Below, piece after piece: positions 50,948 through 58,443 of a DNA stretch of 64,000 nt. The notes beneath the pieces are model-generated. The model made no database searches. It saw only the letters and a list, made by a program, of their open reading frames with translations, and was not told the DNA's origin. Where the stretch lies: contig JBPRGG010000132.1 of NCBI GenBank assembly GCA_051418075.1, positions 62,001 to 126,000 of the forward strand, read 5' to 3'. Source of the DNA: JBPRGG01 sp051418075. GTDB taxonomy: Bacteria > Bacteroidota > Bacteroidia > Cytophagales > Cyclobacteriaceae. The stretch's first letter is position 1; each line of letters begins with the position of its first letter. Both the position numbers and the translations under genes were made by a program.

Positions 50948-53767
50948 TTAGGCCTTGACCAAAGAAGGCAGCTCTAAAAAGAAGGAAGTACCTTTTCTAA
51001 CTTCAGAAACCACTTCAATTTGTCCATTAAGGGTTAGTAAGGTTTCTTTTACAATATATAACCCCAGGCCTGAACCTGCTTCTTCCTCGGAAGCCCGGTA
51101 AAACATGTTAAAAACCTTATCAAGATGTATTTCAGGTATTCCCTGTCCATTGTCAGCTATTTCTATTCTGGCTTTATTGTGCTTAACTTCTATCTGAACT
51201 TCCACAAAAGACTGGTCCCTTAAGTTGGAGCTATAAATGATTGCATTGCTCACCAGGTTATAAAAAACGATTTTTAACCGACGTAAATCGGAATAGAAAT
51301 CGTGTTCCTGGTGAAGCACAAATCTTTTTTCAATATTTTTATTTTTTCTCAAATACTTAAGGTCATCAAACACTTCATTGATAAATTCTTCCCAATTAAT
51401 TTTTTCTTTCTTAATGATGAGGCGTTTATTGCGGGAGTAGCTAATGATGTCCTGAATAAAACTATCCAGTTTTTTGATACTTTTTTCCATTAAACTCAGG
51501 CATTTGCCCTTTTCCGCTTCCTGGGTTTCCAACTTTGCCACCCCAATCAGGCCCAAAATAGATAAAAGGGGTGCTCTAAGGTCGTGAGAGGCCGAATATA
51601 CAAATCTATCCAGCTCATTGTTCACTTTTTTCAGCTCTTCATTTTGCCTTTTCAGCTTTTCTTCCGTGGCTTTAATATTGGTGATGTCTCTGATGGCACC
51701 GTCATAGTACTCATTGCCTTTTTCATCCACAGTCCTGATGCTGGTGAGCAGTCCCCAGAATTTGCTGCCATCTTTACGCTTGAATCTAATTTCACTATTA
51801 GTGATCTTGTTATCATTTTTAATATGTTGAATCAGTTTTTCCCGGTCCATGGGATCTTCATATAGATCAGCAAATGATGTGGCATAAATTTCCTCAGCTG
51901 TATTGAAGCCAAATAGTTCTACAAATGCCCGATTCACATAAACTAACTGTTTCTTTTCATTGCTTCGGTAAATTCCCTCATTAATGTTTTGATTGATAGA
52001 GGAAAGCAACTGCTGACTGTTCCTGATGGTTTCCTCTGCTTGTTTTTGCTGAGTGATTTCCCGGATAAAAACAGAAAAGCCGGTAATTTGCTGTTCAGTT
52101 CTGATGGGATTGAACAGGATTTCATAATAAGCCAGTTTATTATCTATAAAACGGGTCTCCACCGTTTCAAAGGTTTCTCCATTTAAGGCCCGGTCATAAA
52201 AAGGTTTCCAATAATTAATAATATCCTGATCCAGCCCCTTCAGAATATTATCGCCCGGTTTGATATCATCCTGATAGTTTTCCTTAATAAACTGCCGGTA
52301 AGCTTTATTGGCTACCAGTACGTTGTAATCTTTATCCAATGAACAGATCAGGTCTTTGGTGTTTTCCAGTAGTGAGGAAAAATTCGCTTCTTTTTGCATT
52401 ATTTCGAAAGTGCGTCGCTTGACTTTTTGTTCCAGATTACGGTTTAGCTCCTTTAATTCTTCCAGCATATCAAAAACATCCTGCTGCAATACCGAAACTG
52501 CATTAAACAGATTGTAGAAAATATCCTCCTCATCTTCAATTAGAAGGGGAGAAGGTTTAAAATCCTCCTCCCAGGATAATCTGTTTACCACTTCCAGTAA
52601 CTGATCAACCCGGCCCTGGTGGTTTACCCGAAGATTGTCATTTTCAGTCTTCAACTGGTTGATCAGATCAATCAGTTCATCTTTGGATAATCTTTTCAAT
52701 TGTTCATCCCAGGATAACTTTTTGGCCAGCTTTTTTATCGGGTAATTATCAGGATGATAATCCATTTCTAAACTTAGCTGCAGGGCTTCAGTCAGCGAAT
52801 TTAGCAGGATCCAGTGCTTTATCTGCCCTGGTCTAAAAGCATTGTAAAGCTTAAATAACATCTTTAGGGGTTTGGACAAAAGCAGGTAGGATCTTTCCCA
52901 AAGATGTTTTAGTTCCTGCTCCTTCTCTTCCAGCAATTTTTTGGCTGAATTTTGAATGCCTACTGCTTCTAAAAAGTCAGCGATGATGATAATTTTATTT
53001 TTTTCAATTGAGCGGGTGACTTCCTTGAGCAGGTTGTTTTGTAAAAGGATATGCTTTGACTTGATAAAACCACCTGTTTTGAAGTAGATGATATTTCCTT
53101 CAATCAAAAATATATGGACATGGTAATTGTTATCAGAGTCTTTGTAATTCCAGGAAGGCTGATTTTGAATTTCTAGTTTTTTTCCCCTAAAATAGATATA
53201 TTCCCGATTGAACCAGGTTTCGTTAAAAAAAGTGACAGGAAAATCCCTGGCAATGGATACATCGTTATTGATTGAACGTTGTTCAAAAATTCTTTTTAAG
53301 GCCTCACTTTCTGTTTTATAAAAACTGAGCGTGGTATTTTTTCTGATCTTATTTAGATGGGCTCCCATGGTCAGGAGCAAATAATTAGGACTTACAACCG
53401 CCATATAATTGATCAGGTTCTGGCGAAAATTCTGGATCAGCCTTGACTGTAAAGATTTTCTGGTTTTTAAGTCAATGGTATCTAGCAAGGCAACATCTGC
53501 CAGCACATAAATATTTTTATCCGGATGTTCAAGTTTTAAATTATTTAAAATCTCATCCAGTTTATTTAAGCCTAAAAGGCCATCGTCACTTTCCATTTTC
53601 CCGATCAGGGTAATTTTCAAAAGTTGCTGATCTAGCAATTCAAATTGGATTGAAAATTTTTTCTCAGGGCCCTGATAATCGTAGATCTTATCTACAGATT
53701 TTTTTTTGTCGGTCTTGAAAATCATTAAGGTACAAAAAGGAAGTTCATTCGATAATTCTATGGGCAA
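50948..53767 (-). CDS. PAS-domain sensor histidine kinase with a large novel N-terminal region
   Basis: Soluble sensor kinase of 939 residues with no clear membrane helix. The first 300 residues contain two similar alpha/beta segments (LDTIDLKTRKSLQSRLIQNF and IIIADFLEAVGIQNSAKKL) of a STAS-like type seen in Bacteroidota kinases. After coiled-coil linkers, PAS-1 lies at about 465-575, PAS-2 at about 590-700 and HisKA with SASHDLRAPLLSILG (His728) follows. The HATPase domain has NLVSNAIIYSS, ADNGQGIPEI and GSGLGLYIVKETL, so it should be active. There is no response regulator next to it. The first 15 residues may not be part of the protein, since a downstream ATG (MIFKTDKKKS) also fits. Confidence 0.87.
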   Translation of the reverse strand: MPIELSNELPFCTLMIFKTDKKKSVDKIYDYQGPEKKFSIQFELLDQQLLKITLIGKMESDDGLLGLNKLDEILNNLKLEHPDKNIYVLADVALLDTIDLKTRKSLQSRLIQNFRQNLINYMAVVSPNYLLLTMGAHLNKIRKNTTLSFYKTESEALKRIFEQRSINNDVSIARDFPVTFFNETWFNREYIYFRGKKLEIQNQPSWNYKDSDNNYHVHIFLIEGNIIYFKTGGFIKSKHILLQNNLLKEVTRSIEKNKIIIIADFLEAVGIQNSAKKLLEEKEQELKHLWERSYLLLSKPLKMLFKLYNAFRPGQIKHWILLNSLTEALQLSLEMDYHPDNYPIKKLAKKLSWDEQLKRLSKDELIDLINQLKTENDNLRVNHQGRVDQLLEVVNRLSWEEDFKPSPLLIEDEEDIFYNLFNAVSVLQQDVFDMLEELKELNRNLEQKVKRRTFEIMQKEANFSSLLENTKDLICSLDKDYNVLVANKAYRQFIKENYQDDIKPGDNILKGLDQDIINYWKPFYDRALNGETFETVETRFIDNKLAYYEILFNPIRTEQQITGFSVFIREITQQKQAEETIRNSQQLLSSINQNINEGIYRSNEKKQLVYVNRAFVELFGFNTAEEIYATSFADLYEDPMDREKLIQHIKNDNKITNSEIRFKRKDGSKFWGLLTSIRTVDEKGNEYYDGAIRDITNIKATEEKLKRQNEELKKVNNELDRFVYSASHDLRAPLLSILGLIGVAKLETQEAEKGKCLSLMEKSIKKLDSFIQDIISYSRNKRLIIKKEKINWEEFINEVFDDLKYLRKNKNIEKRFVLHQEHDFYSDLRRLKIVFYNLVSNAIIYSSNLRDQSFVEVQIEVKHNKARIEIADNGQGIPEIHLDKVFNMFYRASEEEAGSGLGLYIVKETLLTLNGQIEVVSEVRKGTSFFLELPSLVKA

Positions 53768-54061
53768 TGTAATAAAATTTTATATTATTTTATAAATATT
53801 TTAAAATTTTTTTAAATAAATGAGTTTCGTTGCCGGAAATTCCGGGTTTTATCCTCAAAATTTTAAAATACCACAGATCATAGATGAGTCTTCTTAAGAA
53901 TAATAAGATATCAACTTAATACCAGCTCAACTTTAATACATTCGGGTTTGCTATACTTTATCAATAAATTTGGTGAATAGGGAATTTTTTTCATTAATTT
54001 CAAGAAAGAATATATTTCTTTTTGGATTGGAAATTAAGATAGCCTAAATAATTTTATAATT
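53768..54061. promoter_or_regulatory. Divergent intergenic region with a palindrome
   Basis: 294 AT-rich bases between the kinase and the GH2/GH5-like lipoprotein genes. AAAGAA at 54005-54010 and TTCTTT at 54016-54021 form a palindrome 40 bases before the lipoprotein start, a possible operator. No ORF is supported. Confidence 0.35.
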
Positions 54062-55396
54062 ATGTATGTAAAACCAATTGCTTATCTGTTTATACCATTT
54101 ATTTTTATGACTGCTGCAGGTTGTAAGAAACAGCATGATCAAATGACAGGACCGGCCATTCCAGTTACAATTGAGCAACAGGATGATGGGTTTCAATTGT
54201 ACCGTGATGGAGAACCATTTTTTATAAAGGGTGCTCGTACCATACGGACCCGGTATATGGAAGAAGTAGCTCAAAAGGGAGGGAATGCTGTGCGCATTGG
54301 ATATAACACTGGTGTAGAAGAAGTATTGGACAGAGCTCATTCATTAGGCTTGACTGTATTGTTCGGATTACCCTTTAGGCCGGAAAGAGCAGGGTTTGAC
54401 TATAATGACGTTGATGCCATTAAAACCCAACAAGACAGTCTTCTGAAAATAGTTGAGCTATACAAAGATCATCCCGCCTTATTACTTTGGACTATAGGCA
54501 ATGAATTGGATCATATTCCAGGCCAGGAAATCTATAATCTAAATATGTGGAATGCAGTGAATGAGGTGGCTAAAAAGATTCACCAGTCAGATCCGGCCCA
54601 TCCGGTAATGACAGTCATAGGAACCGGCAGGAAGGAAAAATTGCAGGACCTGGTGGAAAGATGTCCCGATCTGGATCTGTTAGGTGTAAATTCCTATGCT
54701 GATATATATGAAGTACCGGACTGGCTGAGAAAATATCATTGGAATAAGCCTTATGCCATTACAGAGTGGGGTCCCAGTGGTCACTGGCAGGTACCTGAAA
54801 CAAAATGGGGCGTGGTCATTGAGCAAACCAGTACAGAAAAGGCAAGGGTATACCGGGAAAGGTATGAACAGGTAATCCAGTCAGATCCCTGGTGCGTCGG
54901 TTCTTTTGTATTTCTTTGGACCAGTAATCGTCAGGAAAGAACCCACACCTGGTATAACATGTTCCATGATGATGGTTCTGCCAAAGAGGCGGTAGAAGTG
55001 ATGCAGTATGTATGGACCGGAGAATGGCCGGAAAACCGTAGTCCAAAAATTGCCTCCCTGCAAATTGATGGCCACCAAGCAGCAGATGATATCAACCTGA
55101 TGCCAAATTCGCAACATACAGCCAGCGTCTCTGTTTCAGACCCGGAACAGGATCCACTTCAAATTGAATGGGAACTGGTGCCGGAAAACAAGGAATTTGG
55201 GGCTTATGCCGGCCAGGGAGAAATCAAACCGGAACCGATTGAGGGAGCCATTATAAATATACAGGAAGATGGTCAAAAAATTGAATTCGAAGCTCCGGTC
55301 CAACCGGGAGACAATTTTCGCCTTTTTGTTTATGTCTATGATGGTCATCAAAATGTGGCCGTGGCTAATATTCCCTTTCATATTGGGAACGAATAA
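54062..55396 (+). CDS. GH2/GH5-like TIM-barrel glycosidase lipoprotein
   Basis: Extracytoplasmic glycoside hydrolase, family uncertain. Lipobox at MTAAGC (Cys 20). A short beta opening (DGFQLYRDGEPFFIKGA, similar to the start of GH2-type barrels) leads to a TIM barrel with NAVRIGYNTGVEEVLDRAHS, the acid/base motif GNELD (Glu about 148) and the nucleophile ITEWG (Glu about 235), the expected pair of clan GH-A enzymes. The final 110 residues form a beta-rich, calcium-dependent adhesion or cadherin-like domain (VSVSDPEQDPLQIEWELVPE). Substrate unknown. It is preceded by a possible palindromic operator. Confidence 0.82.
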   Translation: MYVKPIAYLFIPFIFMTAAGCKKQHDQMTGPAIPVTIEQQDDGFQLYRDGEPFFIKGARTIRTRYMEEVAQKGGNAVRIGYNTGVEEVLDRAHSLGLTVLFGLPFRPERAGFDYNDVDAIKTQQDSLLKIVELYKDHPALLLWTIGNELDHIPGQEIYNLNMWNAVNEVAKKIHQSDPAHPVMTVIGTGRKEKLQDLVERCPDLDLLGVNSYADIYEVPDWLRKYHWNKPYAITEWGPSGHWQVPETKWGVVIEQTSTEKARVYRERYEQVIQSDPWCVGSFVFLWTSNRQERTHTWYNMFHDDGSAKEAVEVMQYVWTGEWPENRSPKIASLQIDGHQAADDINLMPNSQHTASVSVSDPEQDPLQIEWELVPENKEFGAYAGQGEIKPEPIEGAIINIQEDGQKIEFEAPVQPGDNFRLFVYVYDGHQNVAVANIPFHIGNE

Positions 55397-55499
55397 GCAG
55401 GTTAAATAGCTTCTTGCCTACAATCTATTGGAAGATGACTTCTTTCCTTTAACATATGTAGTGATTTCCGGTTGACTTTTTAGTTCAACTATTTACCAG

Positions 55500-56516
55500 G
55501 TGAAAATAAAACACCATATTAAAAAAATATTCAGCCTGATCAAGGAGACCGTGACCAACTGGAATGACGATGATCCCTGGCGGTTAAGTGCGGTAGTGGC
55601 ATATTATGCCCTTTTTTCTTTGCCAGGTCTTATCATTATTGTGATTACAGCCCTTAGTCCGTTATTAGGTGATGAGATGGTCAGGGATGAGATATATATG
55701 CAAATCAAAGATCTGATCGGGCAGGAGGGAGCCCGGCAGGTGCAAACCATGGTTCAGAATGCCAGTCTTAGTGATAAAAGCATGTTTCAAACCATCATTG
55801 GAATTGGCACTTTACTGTTTGCCTCTACCGGAGTGTTTTTTCATTTGAAAACCAGTATCAATCAGATCTGGGGGGTAAAAGCCGTTCCGAAACAGGCGTT
55901 TTTGAAAATGCTGCTGGATCGTATATTTTCTTTTGGAATGATCCTGGTAATCGGCTTTTTGCTTTTAGTTTCTTTGTTGATTTCTTCAGCTTTAAGTGCA
56001 TTGAGTAACCAGATTACCCAACTTCTGCCCGAGTACAGCATTTATTTTTTCAGATTGTTGGATATAGCCATCAATCTGGTCATTATTACTATCTTATTTG
56101 CTTTAATGTACCGGGTTTTGCCTGATGTGAGAATTAAATGGAAGGATGTATTTGTAGGTGCCTTAGTCACAGCCATTTTATTTGTACTGGGAAAATTTCT
56201 GGTTGGCTTTTACCTGGGTAAAGCTGAGCCGGGATCCACTTATGGGGCAGCCGGATCTATCATTTTAATCCTGCTTTGGGTGTCCTATACTTCTTTGATC
56301 TTATTTTTTGGCGTAGAATTTACCCAGGTTTACAGTAAATATTACGGCACCAGGATCAAGCCTTCCAAGTTTGCAGTACGACTTCCAGATCCGGAAAGAA
56401 AGAAAGCCCTTTCTTATGCACAGGATAAAGAAAAAGACAAAGATCAAAACCACCAGGCAGATCAGCCGGATAATAATAATGAGGATTCAACTGAAAAGGA
56501 GCAGGATAAATCCTGA
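55500..56516 (+). CDS. YihY/BrkB-family membrane protein, GTG start
   Basis: Inner-membrane protein of the YihY/BrkB family with six helices. It has DDPWRLSAVVAYYALFSLPG near the N-terminus, GTLLFASTGVFFHLKTSINQ in the middle and AAGSIILILLWVSYTSLILF toward the C-terminus, all typical. The start is GTG at 55500, 103 bases after the previous stop. The last 50 residues are a charged tail rich in Asp, Lys, Glu and Gln. Members were once called ribonuclease BN by mistake; the real function is unknown. It converges with the amidase gene. Confidence 0.9.
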   Translation: MKIKHHIKKIFSLIKETVTNWNDDDPWRLSAVVAYYALFSLPGLIIIVITALSPLLGDEMVRDEIYMQIKDLIGQEGARQVQTMVQNASLSDKSMFQTIIGIGTLLFASTGVFFHLKTSINQIWGVKAVPKQAFLKMLLDRIFSFGMILVIGFLLLVSLLISSALSALSNQITQLLPEYSIYFFRLLDIAINLVIITILFALMYRVLPDVRIKWKDVFVGALVTAILFVLGKFLVGFYLGKAEPGSTYGAAGSIILILLWVSYTSLILFFGVEFTQVYSKYYGTRIKPSKFAVRLPDPERKKALSYAQDKEKDKDQNHQADQPDNNNEDSTEKEQDKS

Positions 56517-56543
56517 CTTTCAATAGTTTTTTGAAACAAAAAT

Positions 56544-57857
56544 TTAAATAACAAGAATTTTCCTGCTGATCTGTGCCCCATCCGCCATTCTTATATTGAT
56601 CATATAAATACCCGGAGCCAGAAATTCCAGAGAAAACCGGTAAGATTTACTTAAACTATCATAGCTCCAGGGTTGCACCTGAAACATTTGCCCCAATACA
56701 TTGGTCAGGGTGATTATTTCCGGCACCTGATCAAGTTCAGAAAGGGTCAGGTAAAGTTGATCAGATACAGGATTGGGATATAAATTCCAGACAATTTCTG
56801 CAGCCGGGGCTGAACATATAGCTATCTGATCTTCCACCACTGATCTAATTCCTGGCAGTAATTCATAAGTGATCTGACCCGGACACTCTGTAGCACAACC
56901 ATCACGGTGACCGGCTATTACCGGAAGTAATTCATTGGTAGGATGCGGAATAATGGCAAAAGGATCCAGTTGTTCTTTTTGCAGTTTCCAGGTAAGGATA
57001 TGATTCAGATTTTCCAGTGCTGCCTTCGTGGGAGGAATTAGGGAGTAGGTGCCAATCAGGCAAACGCCCATGGTACCACTATTCCTGCCACAAAAATGTG
57101 CTCCCAGCACATTATCCTGTTGCCCTGAACCGGGATCCCTGCCCTGGAATATAGTGCCATCAGGAGCAATAAGATAATTATACCCGATATCTGACCAGCC
57201 TCTTTCTACGGTATGAAACAAATAGATATTCCGAACCACATTAGTATAATTGGTTAAGCTATTTGATGTAGCTGAATGGTGAACGATCACATGATTTACT
57301 TCAGTAAATAACCTGTTGTAATCAGGGGCTGGCAACCCTTGCCGCCAAACAGACTGATCAACAGTTACCGGTTCCTGGCAAATTTCATTAGCAGGTTGTT
57401 TCATCCTTTTATTGGCAGTATGGTCAATAAATCCATTTATAAAGATGAAAGCTACCTCATTTTTAAGATCGGCGCTATAAAAGGTAAAATCAGAAATAAG
57501 GGTATCAAAGACCATCAACTGGGAATATTGACCTTCATCAGCTATGTTTGGATGTAAATTAAGCTTTATTGGCAGCGTATCTTTACCTGCTATAATATAG
57601 CTGCGGTTAAAACTTTCAGATGGGGCAATTTTAAAAGCCACTGCTGAAAACTCAAACTGGTTGTTTACAAGGTAGGTCTGTGAAGGATTTATTGGGGCTT
57701 GCTGAACCAAAACCAGGTTATTTAGGTTTCGTATAGTTTGCATAGCCAATGGTTTTGATTGAGAAAGGACCTTGTTGTCAAAGAGCAGAAGTATAAAAAA
57801 AATTGTAATAATAAAGAGAATCTGACGTATACATTTTAAGTTGATTATGGCTTTCAT
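56544..57857 (-). CDS. N-acetylmuramoyl-L-alanine amidase-like protein with T9SS sorting domain
   Basis: Secreted peptidoglycan-recognition/amidase_2-type protein. The N-terminal 40 residues hold a signal peptide. A beta domain follows to about 150, then the amidase fold, with the zinc ligands HVIVHHSA (first His), VIAGHRDGC (second His) and ATECPG (Cys). The C-terminal 80 residues form a type IX secretion sorting domain (NLYPNPVSDQLYLTLSE ending in MADGAQISRKILVI). Length 437 is normal for such fusions. It is probably exported across the outer membrane and may attack or recycle peptidoglycan of other bacteria. Convergent with the YihY gene. Confidence 0.9.
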   Translation of the reverse strand: MKAIINLKCIRQILFIITIFFILLLFDNKVLSQSKPLAMQTIRNLNNLVLVQQAPINPSQTYLVNNQFEFSAVAFKIAPSESFNRSYIIAGKDTLPIKLNLHPNIADEGQYSQLMVFDTLISDFTFYSADLKNEVAFIFINGFIDHTANKRMKQPANEICQEPVTVDQSVWRQGLPAPDYNRLFTEVNHVIVHHSATSNSLTNYTNVVRNIYLFHTVERGWSDIGYNYLIAPDGTIFQGRDPGSGQQDNVLGAHFCGRNSGTMGVCLIGTYSLIPPTKAALENLNHILTWKLQKEQLDPFAIIPHPTNELLPVIAGHRDGCATECPGQITYELLPGIRSVVEDQIAICSAPAAEIVWNLYPNPVSDQLYLTLSELDQVPEIITLTNVLGQMFQVQPWSYDSLSKSYRFSLEFLAPGIYMINIRMADGAQISRKILVI

Positions 57858-57986
57858 CGTACCCTGATGGTTTTAAAAGATTGATTTAGGATCAATTTTG
57901 TTAAAAAAATTAAAAAAAATTATGTGTACCTTAAATTTGTTTTTTGAATAGTTAAATTTAAGGGCGAAATTATAAAACAAATAAGC

Positions 57987-58352
57987 ATGAAAAAATTATT
58001 TCTCTCATTTATAATCATTGGGATCATCCCTTTGTTTTCATTTAGTAGCAGGTTAAATGCTGATCTTTTACCCACCAAATTAAGAATTACAGTTATAGAT
58101 AACCTGGGCAATAAGGTAGAAGGGGCAACTGTAACATTATATGCCAATGAATTTGATTACCGCAATAATGAAAACCAGGTTTCAGCCACCCAGACTACTG
58201 ACAAAAAAGGGCGTGTAACCTTTGTTGATCTTAGGCCCACATCATATTTTATCGATGCCCGTAAAGGAAATAAAAGCAATGATGGCCAGGGGGTGCAAAC
58301 GCAGCCGTTGCAAAAAAGCCGGATGAATAAACTTAACGTGGTAATCATGTAA
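57987..58352 (+). CDS. Secreted carboxypeptidase-regulatory-like domain protein
   Basis: A signal peptide (KKLFLSFIIIGIIPLFSFSS) is followed by a single transthyretin-like/CarboxypepD_reg domain: LRITVIDNLGNKVEGATVTL, then TQTTDKKGRVTFVDLRPTSY. The domain normally mediates protein or ligand binding and is frequently found as a stand-alone in Bacteroidota. The 3' end is followed by a clear terminator. No partner can be assigned; it diverges from the amidase gene (129-base gap). Confidence 0.8.
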   Translation: MKKLFLSFIIIGIIPLFSFSSRLNADLLPTKLRITVIDNLGNKVEGATVTLYANEFDYRNNENQVSATQTTDKKGRVTFVDLRPTSYFIDARKGNKSNDGQGVQTQPLQKSRMNKLNVVIM

Positions 58353-58362
58353 GAAAATTAAA

Positions 58363-58388
58363 GCCGGCCCAGGTCGGCATTTTTTTTG
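58363..58388 (+). terminator. Rho-independent terminator
   Basis: A 6-bp GC-rich stem with one wobble (GCCGGC with GTCGGC) and a 4-base loop, followed by A and eight T. Ends the 57987 transcript. Confidence 0.8.
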
Positions 58389-58443
58389 TTTATATTTATC
58401 ATAAATCTTTACCATTCCTGAATATGTAGATTTTAACTGGCTG

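Noticed and set aside
54044..54340. 98-aa minus-strand ORF opposite the GH2/GH5-like gene
   Set aside because: It overlaps the signal peptide and first domain of a convincing lipoprotein and has no support of its own.
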